Of a DNA stretch of 64,000 nt, positions 1 through 11,990 are shown piece after piece. The translations under genes and the position numbers were made by a program. Source of the stretch: Beroe forskalii (Eukaryota > Ctenophora > Nuda > Beroida > Beroidae); the NCBI GenBank assembly GCA_011033025.1, contig WFMF01000082.1:186001-250000 (forward strand), in the 5' to 3' direction. The notes under the pieces were generated by a model. The model was not told where the DNA came from. It saw only the letters and a program-made list of their open reading frames with translations, and ran no database searches. Every line of letters starts with the position of its first letter. The first letter of the stretch is position 1.

Positions 1-116
1 TCTGATCTTTGAGGTTGTCAGGCGTTGCCTGACCCCCCCCCCCTCTGACGACGTCAGACAACTTTGAGAAAGCTACCCAAACCGTTAAGGTCTGATTATC
101 ATTACTGCATTTTCAG

Positions 117-1318
117 AGCTGTACGCGATTCCCTGGTTCTTGACTATGTTCACACACGTGTTTCCTCTTCAGAAAATATTCTACCTGTGGGATACCATGC
201 TACTCGGTTTGATTTTAAATGAACAGAACATTTCTGTAGATTCAAAGTTAAATTTAACCGTGCTTCCTATTCTCATGTCTCCAACCACGCCCATTTATGT
301 ATGAACTGTTTGGAAACCTCCTGGCCCCCTTTTACTCTTTCACCATTCCTTGCCTCCATTGAGACCCCCATGCCCAGAAACCCTTTTAAACCCTCCCCCA
401 TTAAAGATCTTATTCAACCCCCATCCCCGCAGGGAACTCTTCCTTTCCCATGTTCCTGGGTGCTGCAGTCCTAATCCAAGTCAGAGAGACACTTCTCTCT
501 TATGAGTTCAACGAATGTATCCTTCTCTTTTCCGACATGCCTGATGTGGACATCGAGCAGGTTCGAGTCATATTGAAAATTATGTTCCAGGGTTGAATTT
601 GAGTTATTATTCTATTAGCTCAAAATATGTTGTAGTAGGACTTCATAGGGATTTAAATATGATCGGGTGAAAGCGATGCCACTTTTATCCCAAAATTTCT
701 CTAGATGATAATTCTTTGTTTCAGGTGATAAAGGAAGCGATGAAGATGTACCACATAACCCCAATGACGCTAACTTGGCGCAAGCACAGCTACTACCACC
801 AAGAGAACGTGCTACTGCCACCTAAGCCACCTGAAGGCGGCTCCAAGTACACCTACAACTTCACCAACACCTTCCTCTCGGAGCACGTGGCGAGCTTCCC
901 GGACATGCCAGGACTCAAGGAGGAAAGCTGCGGACGGATCTTCATCCAGGACCTGGCTAAGCTCCTCCGCCTCCAGGAGAGTCTGGAGATGCGGGGCGGC
1001 TCCCCCACCTACCGTACTGTGGTGGCGGACATCCGGAGCTCGGATGTGTTTGGGGTGGGGCATCTCCCGGACAGTCTCAACATCCCGGTTACTGAGGATC
1101 TGGTAACGAGTGAGGGGGCACCCACCTCCCCCGCCGCTAAGCGCCTGCTCGCCCACCGGCGCCGCAGAGACTCCCTGACCTTGGTGGTGGGACCTAACCA
1201 CACGGCTACCAAGCGGTTCTGTGACGTGCTCATCGGCCTCCACTTCCTTCACGTAGCGGTAGTGCATGGGGGTACCAGCGCTCTCTCGCAGGCGGGCATG
1301 TTGTGCGCCTCTTCTTAG
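117..1318 (+). CDS. TBCK: TBCK, C-terminal part (end of TBC domain and rhodanese domain), 5' truncated by window edge
   Basis: Three exons are visible: 117-206, 433-560 and 725-1318, each with AG acceptors, GT donors and matching phases. The first reads [18 protein letters not shown], which is the highly conserved end of the TBC (Rab-GAP) domain of TBCK. The second reads [18 protein letters not shown], again the TBCK sequence after the TBC domain. The third carries a linker and a rhodanese-like domain ([25 protein letters not shown]), then ends at TAG 1316-1318. In known family members TBCK joins a pseudokinase, a TBC domain and a rhodanese domain, and acts in mTOR signalling and mRNA/endosome traffic. 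The rhodanese Cys loop is degenerate (VVGPNHT), as in other TBCKs. The last 14 codons are the founder of the 42-bp repeat that follows. The N-terminal half lies left of the window or is missing. Confidence 0.9.
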
Positions 1319-2070
1319 GGCGCCCTCTCCCAGGCAGGCATGTTGTGCGCCTCCTCTTAGGGCGCCCTCTCCCAGGCAGGCATGTTGTGCGGCTCCTCTT
1401 AGGGCGCCCTCTCCCAGGCGGGCATGTTGTGCGCCTCTTCTTAGGGCGCCCTCTCGCAGGCAGGCATGCGCCTCTTAGGGGCGCCCTCTCGCAGGCAGGC
1501 ATGTTGTGCGGCTCTTCTTAGGGCGCCCTCTCCCAGGCAGGCATGTTGTGCGCCTCCTCTTAGGGCGCCCTCTCCCAGGCAGGCATGTTGTGCGCCTCTT
1601 CTTAGGGCGCCCTCTCCCAGGCGGGCATGTTGTGCGGCTCTTCTTAGGGCGCCCTCTCCCAGGCAGGCATGTTGTGCGCCTCTTCTTAGGGCGCCCTCTC
1701 CCAGGCAGGCATGTTGTGCGCCTCTTCTTAGGGCGCCCTCTCGCAGGCGGGCATGTTGTGCGCCTCATCTTAGGGCGCCCTCTCCCAGGCGGGCATGTTG
1801 TGCGCCTCTTCTTAGGGCGCCCTCTCCCAGGCGGGCATGTTGTGCGCCTCTTCTTAGGGCGCCCTCTCCCAGGCGGGCATGTTGTGCGCCTCATCTTAGG
1901 GCGCCCTCTCGCAGGCGGGCATGTTGTGCGCCTCATCTTAGGGCGCCCTCTCCCAGGCAGGCATGTTGTGCGCCTCCTCTTAGGGCGCCCTCTCGCAGGC
2001 GGGCATGTTGTGCGCCTCATCTTAGGGCGCCCTCTCCCAGGCGGGCATGTTGTGCGCCTCCTCTTAGGGC
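1278..2070 (+). repeat. 42-bp minisatellite built from the TBCK stop-codon region, about 19 copies
   Basis: The unit contains GGCATGTTGTGCGCCTC followed by TTCTTAGG and GCGCCCTCTCCCAG. The first copy is the true 3' end of the TBCK reading frame ([12 protein letters not shown] stop), so each copy repeats that peptide's codons and a TAG. Because 42 is divisible by three, long artificial reading frames run through it on both strands. One copy near 1465-1493 is shortened. It probably lies in the TBCK 3' UTR. Confidence 0.95.
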
Positions 2071-2863
2071 GGGCTCTCACATCGTCAGAGGAGAGCATTA
2101 AACGTAGAGGATTCTTTGGAATTCGCCAAACTTGCGGTGTCATGAAATAAGTTCCCTTGAGCGGTGAGCTACTTCTGCTTTGCTGCTATGAGAATGCCTT
2201 ACCAGGGAGCTCCTTGGACTCAAGTTCGGAATTTTAGGCCAAATAACAGGAGGCTTCTCGCTTTGTATGATAATAGTATCACTGTTACGGGGAGAGTCAA
2301 GAGGACAAGAGGTCTAGGTTATTAAGGTTTAGCATTAAGTTTTGTCAGGGTAAGGGTTTTTTGGGAATGCAAGGGACCAAGAATATTTAGTTTAATTGGT
2401 CCGTCATTGAGCCGGTGTTATTATGGATTTTATCAGTTTCCATTGGTTGCCAAGGACTACTGTGTAGTTTATATGTTCGTGTTTCAAGATTGATCTTGAC
2501 GAAAGATAATTGGCATGATTCAGATGCTTCTTGACTTAATTTGTACGATCTACAGCTACTGAGTTATTGAAGAGATATAGGATAAAGATTGAACCCCAGA
2601 GATAAATTCATGTGGCTTAAACTCAGATTCAGTTGCCCTCTATGCTACGATTGCAGGTTAATCTTCCATAATTTATTGTCCGTTAATTGCTTTTTAAGTG
2701 TTTTTTATGTCAAATTTTGATTCGATAACATTTATTGCTGTGATACAATTAGTAGTCATTCATATGTTGAAATAGATTATAAGAATTCAACGGAATACAA
2801 AAAGATGTAAATCACAAAAGCAACTGCTAAAACACAGTCAAATCCCCTCTAACATTCCTCTCA
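2071..2863. other. Intergenic; TBCK 3' flank and SIX 3' flank
   Basis: I see no coding exon here. The sequence is AT-rich and non-repetitive, and probably holds the convergent 3' ends of TBCK (+) and the SIX gene (-). No convincing AATAAA with a clear context was found on either strand. Confidence 0.5.
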
Positions 2864-4183
2864 TCACCGCTGCAACATGTCGAGTATAGTCCTAGCATCC
2901 TCTGGTGACTGAGCCGCCCTCTTCTTGGGTTGGATGACATGTCCGGATCCCCTCTGTCTGCCCCTCCTGTTCTTGAAGAAGTTGGAGACCTGGCTGTAAG
3001 AGAGCCGTGCCTTGGCTGCCAGAGCTCGCTTCTCCTCTGGTGTGGGGTAGGGGTTGGCGTCGTAGAACTCCTGGAGGGTGTTCCTGGAGGACTCCTTGAA
3101 GAGATGCCGGGACACGTCTCCGTTCCAGATGGTCCGAGGGAAGGGCTTCCGCTTCCGGAGTCTGTATCTGTCGACTGCGTTGAGGACTTTGCCGCCCCGT
3201 TGAGCTGACGCTTGCCGGTAGATGGTTTCCGTCCAGACCTCTTGGAATTGCTGGTGAAGTCTCTCAGGGAGGCTGGTGGAGGAGATGAAGTCGAGGACTT
3301 CCTCAAAGAGACCGTCTGACAACATCTCACGAGCTGTGATGAGGGCTGAGTTCTCCGCGATGAGGTCAAACATGTCAGGTGCTGTGGAGGAGGAGGAGGA
3401 ATCAGTGATTTCAGCAGGCAGAGAAGGTATAGAGTCAAGGGAAGAAGTGAGGGAGGAGGTGAGAGAAGAGCTGTCGGAGGAGGTAGGAGGAGAGATGTCA
3501 GGGGGTGTCAGGAAGGGTGGCATGTCAGATGACTGAGCAAGGTAACTGGTGTACTGATTGCTGATCTGTTCCTCTGATGACAGGGAGTTGTAGGAGTACT
3601 GCTGATAATGGGATGGTGTGTACTCAGGTCCGGTCTGCTCTCCTGGTATCAAGTGGGAGTAGGGAGGTGTGGAGGGGGTGTACTCTGATCTGCTCTGCTC
3701 ATCTGATGAGAAGGGGAGAGAGGGGTTGCTGTACTCTGATCTGCTCTGCTCATCTGATGTGAAGGGGAGAGGGGTTGCTGTACTCTGATCTGCTCTGCTC
3801 ATCTGATGTGAAGGGGAGAGAGGGCTGCTGTAGTCTGATCTGATCTGCTCATCTGATGTCAAAGGAAGGGAGGGGAGGCTGTAGTCTGGAGTTCTCCCCT
3901 CAGCTGGGGAGATGCAGTGGGGTTGGTAAGTTGCTGGGGGCTGACTCAAGATGAAGTGCCCCTGAGCTACGGGATCTTCAGGGCTCCATTGTGTGTTGGC
4001 AGGGGGAAGGAAGGGTAGAGAGGCATTGCTCAGCCATGGCTCATCAAATGTGAAGTAAAGTGGCACTGGGGATGTGGACAGGTCCGGCTGGGGGTGGGAG
4101 GGGAAGGTCGGAGTAGATTGGAACTTCGGGTAGGTGACATCTTCTGGAGACAGCTGCTGTTGGTAAACTTCGTAATCACACAT
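2864..4183 (-). CDS. SIX-class homeobox transcription factor, intronless, divergent
   Basis: A single open frame of 439 codons. Residues 1-265 are low-complexity, rich in Ser, Pro and Thr, with 16-17 residue repeats of the type [16 protein letters not shown]. Residues about 270-348 match the second half of a SIX domain ([20 protein letters not shown] is the SIX-homeodomain junction). The homeodomain runs to about residue 411 and ends [16 protein letters not shown] proteins are nuclear, sequence-specific regulators of eye, muscle and neural fates. Two things are odd. The first third of the SIX domain is not recognisable. The homeodomain position-48 tryptophan, nearly invariant in the WFKNRR signature, is Phe (residue 402, codon TTC). 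Single-exon structure could mean a retrocopy, but SIX genes often have few introns. Subfamily (Six1/2, 3/6 or 4/5) is not settled; the junction fits Six4/5 or Six1/2. Confidence 0.85.
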   Translation of the reverse strand: MCDYEVYQQQLSPEDVTYPKFQSTPTFPSHPQPDLSTSPVPLYFTFDEPWLSNASLPFLPPANTQWSPEDPVAQGHFILSQPPATYQPHCISPAEGRTPDYSLPSLPLTSDEQIRSDYSSPLSPSHQMSRADQSTATPLPFTSDEQSRSEYSNPSLPFSSDEQSRSEYTPSTPPYSHLIPGEQTGPEYTPSHYQQYSYNSLSSEEQISNQYTSYLAQSSDMPPFLTPPDISPPTSSDSSSLTSSLTSSLDSIPSLPAEITDSSSSSTAPDMFDLIAENSALITAREMLSDGLFEEVLDFISSTSLPERLHQQFQEVWTETIYRQASAQRGGKVLNAVDRYRLRKRKPFPRTIWNGDVSRHLFKESSRNTLQEFYDANPYPTPEEKRALAAKARLSYSQVSNFFKNRRGRQRGSGHVIQPKKRAAQSPEDARTILDMLQR

Positions 4184-4254
4184 CTCAGCTTATAGATTGT
4201 TGTTGGTGTTGTTGTGGAGTATGACGAATGATGACGAAATGATTCGTAACTGCC

Positions 4255-4261
4255 TTATATA
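4255..4261 (-). promoter_or_regulatory. TATA box of the SIX gene
   Basis: On the - strand the sequence TATATAA lies about 72 bp upstream of the ATG at 4183. A start site about 30 bp downstream would give a 5' UTR of roughly 40 bp, rich in AAC triplets. Confidence 0.6.
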
Positions 4262-4560
4262 CAGAACATCTGAATTCTTGTTGCGTTGGAATTGTGGTTT
4301 CGACTGCCTTGTAACAAGGTTATATGATTGGAATCTGATCAGCCATGATTGGAATTCACCTCTACGAGCATGTTGGATCAGGTGTCAGCATTCTTTTGGG
4401 GATGCCTCGAGAACTGCGTCGTAGGTTATGAGATCTCATGTCATGATCTGTGATCTGATGACCACACACGAGCAATGATAAGTATCACATATCATGTGCT
4501 ATTCTGGCACAAGGGAACATGAGATTCTTTCTTTTTTAACTGCACAGATTCTATCTAAAG

Positions 4561-4679
4561 CGCACAATTTTGTTGCCAGACGTTGCCTGCCCCATATTTT
4601 TTTCAAGTCGGGGCGCGCGCGCTTCGCGCGCGCGAGGGGGCCAGGCAACGCCTGGCAACAATTTTGCGCTTCATCGAGC
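4561..4679. mobile_element. Short hairpin (foldback) element with GC-rich loop
   Basis: The arms at 4561-4591 and 4642-4679 are inverted copies around TTGCCAGRCGTTGCCTG. A second inverted pair, GCGCGCGC-TTC-GCGCGCGC, sits in the centre. The same palindromic motif recurs near 15-60, 5070-5120 and 47763-47782, so this is a dispersed family. Confidence 0.7.
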
Positions 4680-4789
4680 CCTCTGTAAATCGAGCAATTT
4701 TGAACAAAGCCCCTTTTTCAACGGCTGTAATTCTTGGGGGCTGAAGTCCCAACAATATTTTCAAATTGAAAACTTTTCCATTGAAATTT

Positions 4790-5061
4790 TATCTTTTATT
4801 CAAATTATCATCAACTACAAGCTCTGATTGAGCTCAAAAATTAGTCTAAAACTATCCAAAATTTCGATCAGCACGCATTTGGTTCAAGGCTCATTAGACC
4901 AGCCTTTTTTTACCCCCCCCCCCTATCTTCTATTCAAATTATCATCAACTACAAGCTCTGATTGAGCTCAAAAATTAGTCTAAAACTATCCAAAATTTCG
5001 ATCATCAGCACGCATTTGGTTCAAGGCTCATCAGACCAGCCTTTTTTACCCCCCCCCCCCC
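4790..5061 (+). repeat. Direct duplication, two copies of about 134 bp
   Basis: Copies begin at 4790 (TATCTTTTATTC) and 4924 (TATCTTCTATTC). Both end in a run of C after CAGCCTTTTTT. They are nearly identical. Confidence 0.85.
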
Positions 5062-5237
5062 AAAGACCGAGATTCGCCAGACGTTGTCTGGCCACTGGCC
5101 AGGCATGGCAACGTCTGGCAAAATGAGATGCAATTGCAATGCAAATTAAGACACTGCTCTTCTTGAAGCAATAAATGGCCATGTTTATTTTGAACTGACG
5201 TCGCAGAAATTTTAACCGTCGCTTTATTTTACCTATT

Positions 5238-6530
5238 GGCCTTTATTTAGCCGGCCTTTTTTAACTTCCTAAGCCCGCATAGGTGTGTGTACGCGCCGCG
5301 CGAGCCACACAGGGATATACGTGTTTATTATAGCAATTTTTTAACCGGCCCTTTTAACCGGCCCTAGGGACAAAAATCAAATCATATATATTTTTGTACC
5401 TTTTAAACCGGCTCCTTGGAGAAAATTTTTCAAGCAGTTCCCAAACCAAGAATTTTTGCTAAAAAATAGCCAAAAAATCCAACTCATATTATAAGTAAAT
5501 TGCATGAAAAACTCAAATCCTGGTGTAATATCATGATCTAGGTCATTATCTGTGTTTATCTGTGTTATATAACGACGGTCAAATGAATTTAACAGTACAT
5601 AAGCCAAGTAACAAAAGTTTCATCTGACCTAAATCAGCTGGCCTTTAATTTATTCGGCCCCACATTAACCGGCCGTTTTATGACCGGTCCTTTAGACAAA
5701 AATCTCAAAGTCTTTTTTGCCCTTAAGGGCCGGTTAAATAAGGGCCACAAAAAAGAACTGCGATTAAACCGCCGCGGTCATACGAGCGAGTTACTGCGGG
5801 AGACTTCAGACTTTCGGGAGTCCTCTGGGCCCCAGGATTCCGGCAGGAGTACTACTACTCCTGTAGGACTCCCAGAGTATCAGCCGTTCAGGAATCCCCC
5901 GCAGTTATTCGTTCGCTGTCGCCTTCGGCGGAAGGCGTCAGACAAATTCGTTCGTATGATCCGATTAAATTTGAAATGCACGCGCGCGTTAATCATTTCT
6001 GATAAACGCGCGCGTGTATTAATTGTCATAAACGCGCTCAAAGAACAAAGCGCATGTTTTCGCGCCTTACGTTTATGTATGTGCCACGGTTAACCAACGT
6101 GGCAAATATACAGTTCTGACATATATTATTGGCCTTTATTTAACCGGCCCTTAAAGACAAAAATGACTTTGAGTTTTTTGTCCAAAGGGCCGTTAAAAAA
6201 GGCCGGTTAAAGTGGGGCCGGTCAAATTAATGGCCAGTTAATTCAAGTCAAAGGAAACTTTTATGACTTGCCTTATACAATGTTAAAATGTCTTGAATGG
6301 CATTATGTAACTAGGGATTTGGATCTTTTGGCGCAATTTATTAAGTATGAATGGGTTTTAATGACCATTTTGGAGCATAAAATCCTTGATCTGGTGAACA
6401 CTATGAAAAATTTGTCCAAGGGGCCGGCTAAAACGGTTCAAAAATGATTCTATTTTTGTCCATAGGGCCGGTTAAAAAAAGGGCCGGTTAAAAAAAAGGG
6501 CCGGTTAAGGGCCGGAAATTGAGATAAAAG
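5238..6530. mobile_element. GGCC-rich foldback element
   Basis: Many inverted copies of AACCGGCCCTT and AAGGGCCGGTT flank a centre near 5760-6115. An inner pair of arms (about 5640-5755 and 6120-6240) carries TAGACAAAAATCTCAAAGTC on one side and its inverse-related version on the other. I recognise no transposase; the 137-codon frame at 5680-6093 crosses an arm and has no family resemblance I can name. Confidence 0.65.
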
Positions 6531-7034
6531 GCTAAGTAAAGACGGCCAGTTGAATTACGGTCATTTGCAGGGACTTTCATAGGGAAACAAATTGAAGCAC
6601 TTGAAGTTTTGAATAATATTAACACAAATTAGGAATGAGAATTATTAAACTTGAAATTGGTAAAACAGAAAATTGATAGTAAACAGATCTGGGATAGCAT
6701 TAAATATAATAAACACTTGGCCAATCATTTATCAAAAGGCATCATACTATCGTAACACGAAATGATAACTGGAACTTTGGAAGTGCATACTCCGTATATT
6801 ATCACAATTAAAGTATAAGTAGGGGGGGGGGCCAACGCCATTTTAGGCCATTTAGAGCCATGAAATTCTAGGGCCATTTTGCGATTTTGGATATGTTGAT
6901 GGCCCTAAATGGCCCTACATTTTACTTCAAATATCTGTCCGTAGATATGATTTGAAGTATTTGTACGACGGTTTTTCATCCACATATGGCTGTGTGTGTG
7001 ATAAAATTAGGATTTCACTACTGTCAAGCAGATT

Positions 7035-10000
7035 TTAATGAAATTAAATGATCCCATGTTTAATCCTACTGATCCCATCCGGTGAATCCCTACTGCTCCC
7101 GTGGTTAATCCCTACTGATCCCCATTGGTTAATCCCTACTCCTCCCATGGTTAATCCTTTGTGATCCCCTGGTTAATCCCTACTCCTCCCACGGTTAATC
7201 CTTTGTGATCCCCCTGGTTAATCCCTACTGATCCACGGTTAGTCCTACTGATCCCATGGCTAATCCCAACTGATCCTAGATGGTTAATCCTTACTGATCC
7301 CATGGTTAATCCCTACTGATCCGGCCTGGTTAATCCCTACCGATCCCCTGGCCCTGGTTAATCCCTACTAATCCCACAGTTAATCCCTACTGATCCCCTG
7401 GTTAATCCCTACTGATCTTCTGGTTAATCCTTTGTGATCCCCTGGTTAATCCCTACTGATCCCACGGTTAGTCCCTACTGATCCCATGGCTAATCCCAAC
7501 TGATCCTAGATGGTTAATCCTTACTGATCCCATGGTTAATCCCTACTGATCCGGCCTGGTTAATCCCTACCGATCCCTGGCCCTGGTTAATCCCTACTAA
7601 TCCCACAGTTATTCCCTACTTATCTCCTGGTTAATCCCAACTGATATCATAGTATCATGGTTAATCCCTACTGATCCCATGGTTAGTCCCAACTGATCCC
7701 ATGGTTAATCCCTACCAATCCCCTGGTTAGTCCCTACTCCTCCCATGGTTAATCCCTACTGCTCCCATTGGTTAATCCCTACTCCTCCCATGGTCAATCC
7801 TTTGTGATCCCCTGGTTAGTCCCTACTGATTCCATGGCAGCATGGCTAATCCCAACTGATCCTAGATGGTTAATCCTTACTGATCCCATGGTTAATCCCT
7901 ACTGATCCGGCCTGGTTAATCCCTACCGATCCCCTGGCCCTGGTTAATCCCTACTAATCCCACAGTTACCTAATCCCTACTGATCCCCTGGTTAATCCCT
8001 ACTGATCCCCTGGTTAATCCCAACTGATATCGTGGTTAATCCCTACTGATCCCATGGTTAATCCCTACTGCCTCAATGGTTAATCCTTAGTGATCCCCTT
8101 GTTAATCCCTACTGATCCCATGGTAAGTCCCAACTGATCCCATGGTTAATCCCTACCGATCCCTTGGTTAGTCCCTACTCCTCCCATGGTTAATCCCTGA
8201 TGAAACCATTGTTAATACCCAACTTATCAAATAGCTAATCCCTACTGATCCCATGGTTAATCCCTACTGATCCCCTGGTTAATCCCTTTTGATCCCATGG
8301 TTAATCCCAGATGATCCCCTGGTGAATTCCTATTCCCTACTGGACCCATGGTTAATCCATGTACTGATCCCATGGTCAATCCCTACTGATCCGGGCTGAT
8401 TAATCCCTACTGATCCCATGGTTAATCCCTAATGATCCCATGGTTAGTCCTAACTGATCCCATGGTTAATCCCTACCGATCCCTTGGTTAGTCCCTACTC
8501 CTCCCATGGTTAATCCCACCTAATCCCATGGCTAATCCCTAATGATACCATTGTTAATACCCAACTTATCAAATAGCTAATCCCTACTGATCCCATGGTT
8601 AATCCCTACTGATCCCCTGGTTAATCCCTTTTGATCCCATGGTTAATCCCAGATGATCCCCTGGCGAATTCCTATTCCCTACTGGACTCATGGTTAATCC
8701 CTGTACTGATCCCATGGTCAATCCCTACTGATCCGGGCTGATTATTCCCCACTGATCCCATGGTTAATCCCTAATGATCCCATGGTTTATCCCTACTGAT
8801 CCCATGATCAATCCTACTGATCCCCCGGTTGATCCCTACTCCTCCCATGGTTAATCCCTACTAATCCCATGGCTAATCCCTAGTAATCCTATGGCTAATC
8901 CCTGATGATACCATTGTTAATCCCAACTGATCAAATAGCTAATCCCTACTGATCCTATGGTTAATCCTTACTGATCTCATGATTAATCCCTACTGATCCC
9001 ATGGCTGATCCCTAAGGATACCATTGTTAATCCCCAACTGATCCCATGGTTAATCCCTACTGCTCCAATGGTTATTGGTTAATCCTTAGCGATCCCCTGG
9101 TTGATCCCTACTGATCCCATGGTAAGTCCCAACTAATGCCATGGTTAATCCCTAGTGCCGAACCCCTGGTTAATCCTTACTCCTCCCATGGTTAATCCTA
9201 AGTGATCCCATGGCTGATCCCTGCAGATACCATTGTTAATCCCTACTGATCCTATGGTTAATCCTTACCGATCTCATGATTAATCCCTACTGATACCATT
9301 GCTAATCCCTACTGATCCCATGGTTAATCCCTATTGATCCCATGGTTAATCCCTATTGATCCCATGGTTAATCCCTAGTACTGATCCCATGGTGAATCCC
9401 ACTGCTCCCATGATTAATCCTTAGTAATCCCATGGTGAATCCTTACTGCTCCCATGAATAATCCTTAGTGATCCCCTGGTTAATCCCTACTGGTCCCCTG
9501 GTTTACCCGGCTACTGATCCAATGGTTCATCCCTACTGATCCCCTGGTAAATCCCTACTGATCACATATATAGTCCCTACTGATCCCCTGGTTAATAATC
9601 TCTACAGATCCCATGGTTAATCCTCTACTGTCTACTGATCTCATAGTTAATCCCTACTGATAAAATTGTTAATCCCTACTGATCCCATGGTAAATCCTCT
9701 ACTGATCCCATAGTTAATCCCTACTGATTCAATTGTTAATCAATCCCTACTGATCTCCTGGTTACTGATCCCCTAATCCCTGATCCTGATTAAACTCTAC
9801 CCAAGGTTAATCCCTACTGATCCTTGGTAATCCCTACTGATCCCATGGTTAATCCCTACTGATCCCATGAGTTGTTACCTACTTATCCCATGGTTAATCC
9901 CTAGTACTCACCCCATCCCATGGTGAATCCCTACTGCTGCCATTGTAATCCCTACTGATCCCCTGGTAAATCCCTACTGATCCCAAGGTCAATCCCTACT

Positions 10001-10798
10001 GATCCCATGGTTCAATAATATCTGCTGAGCTCCAATGGTTAATACTTAGTGATCCCATGGTTAATCCCTGCTGATACAATGGTTCATTCCTAATGATCCC
10101 ATGGTTGATCCCTAATGATCCTATGGTAAATCCCTCCTGACCCCTGCAAACCCTACTGACCCCATGGTTAAACCCTACTTATCCCGTGGTGAATCTCAAC
10201 TGGTTAATCCTATGTGATCCCCTAGTTAATCCCTACTGGTCCCATGATTAATAATCCCTACTGATCCAATGGCCATGGTTAATCCCTACAGATCCCTGTT
10301 AAATCCCAACAGATCCCATATATAATCCCTACTGATCCTCTGGTTAATCCCTACTGCTCCAATGGTTAATCCTAAGTGATCTCCTGGTTAATCCCTACTG
10401 ATCCCATGATTTATCCATACTGACCCATGGTTAATCCCTGATGATCCCCTGGTTGATGCATATTCACTACTGATCCCGTGGTTAATCCCTGTACTGATAC
10501 CATGGTTGATCCCTAATGATCCTATGGTAAATCCCTACTGATCCCCTGGTAAGACCCTACTGACCCCATTGTTAATCCCTACTCATCCCATGGTTAACCC
10601 ATAGTACTGATCCCATGGTGAATCCCAACTGCTCCCATGGTTAATCCTTAGTGATCCAGGATCCTTTGGTTATAGTTAATCCCTACTGGCCCCACTGTCC
10701 CAGGGTTAATCCCTACTGACCCGATGGTTAATCCCTACTGATCCCATAGATAATCCCTACTGATCCCGTGGTTTAATCCCAACGGATTCCATGGTTAA
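7035..10798 (+). repeat. Satellite of about 22-23 bp units, consensus GGTTAATCCCTACTGATCCC
   Basis: Well over 150 imperfect copies run head to tail. Units differ at the dinucleotides after GATCCC (ATGG, CTGG, ACGG). A higher-order block with GATCCGGCCTGGTTAATCCC followed by CTGGCCCTGG recurs near 7320, 7550 and 7910, which shows segmental amplification. A short continuation lies at 11994-12110, beyond the nested element. No open frame of note. Confidence 0.95.
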
Positions 10799-11990
10799 GG
10801 GATCGTTCACATATTACGTAATCAGCCGAGGGGGGAGGGGGTTTTCAAATGATTACGTTTGATTACGGAGGGGGAGGGGGGGTTTGGCTCATGATTACGT
10901 AATCAAAATATCTAAATTTTAATGAAAATTTCCAGGATTTTCACGAAAATTTAATAAATTTTCATGAAAATTTAACAAATTTTCACAAAAATTTCAAGCA
11001 TTTTCACGAAAATTTAACAAATTTTTATAAAAATTTCAAGCATTTTCATGAAAATTTTTCGAATTTTCGTGAAATTTATTTACGGCTTTTCATAATATTT
11101 TAAAGAATTTTCATGAAAATTTAAAGGATTCCCGAATTTTTATTTCTATATTGGGCAACATAGTCATAGTTTGTAGTTCTCCCCATATAGGAGGGATGAT
11201 CTACATTTGTGGAAGTCTTCCGAATCTTTTCAGTGCCTCTTTGTGTATAACTATTTGCTGCTCTGCGGTTGATCAGAGGCCTTCCCTTTCCTTTGGTTCT
11301 AGAGTTGATGCCAGAGCAAGTCTTTGCATATGCCTGCAGCTTCATAATCCATAAATCAATCTTTTTGAGTTTTTGATGAAAGTGTACAAAGCTGCAGTTG
11401 TCTGTAAAATGTCTGTTGCCAGACTCTGATCTAGCACTTATAAGGGATAGTGACTCTGATCTGGATCTTGGTCTCTGTCGGCTTTGGTGGCAGTTGAGCA
11501 GGACAAAGATAGGTACTGAGCTTCATTTTGTCGGTTTTGAAGGAGATTGAGGTGGGACCAAGACGTGGGTTTCCAGCTCTTTAGTGGAACTGGGAGTTTT
11601 TGGTGTAGGAGAGGAGAAGGATGATGAGGCAGAGGAGAATGAATACGAAATATCAATGGAAGAGTAAAGGAGGAGGAGTCCATCTTGCTGTCAGAGGAGT
11701 TGTCGTACTCGTAGGCAGGATCTTTGTAGGAAAAATAAGCTTTGAATGTCATCTTCAGGTCCATGATGTTGATGGTTCAAGAATTGAAACACACGATACT
11801 GTTCTAATTTTTTGATGGATGATATAGTTCTTGGTGATGCTGAAAAGTCTGGAGAGGGGGGGTTGGGCCATGATTACGTAATATTTTCCCCAAAAGAGGG
11901 GGGGTTTGGCCATGATTACGTTTGATTACGGAGGGGGGAGGGGGGGTAAAAAATGCCCAAAAATTGATTACGTAATATGTGAACGGTCCC
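10799..11990. mobile_element. Non-autonomous PIF/Harbinger-like DNA element inserted in the satellite
   Basis: Terminal inverted repeats are GGGATCGTTCACATATTACG on the left and its inverse with one mismatch on the right. The insertion is flanked by TAA on both sides (10796-10798 and 11991-11993). A 3-bp TAA/TTA target and GGG-starting ends fit PIF/Harbinger. Both ends also carry G-rich blocks next to GATTACGTTTGATTACGGAG. The interior (11120-11830) has short frames on both strands, but none that I can assign to a transposase or Myb-like protein. Confidence 0.75.

Noticed and set aside
1230-2150. Several long reading frames on both strands with Arg/Gly/Cys-rich repeats
   Set aside because: They are artefacts of the 42-bp repeat, whose length is a multiple of three and which stays open in most frames.
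5680-6093. A 137-aa protein gene in the GGCC-rich element
   Set aside because: It overlaps an inverted-repeat arm and shows no domain, no splice context and no codon pattern of a gene.
11121-11764. Transposase remains inside the Harbinger-like element
   Set aside because: The frames are short, overlap on both strands, and show no recognisable catalytic or DNA-binding motif.
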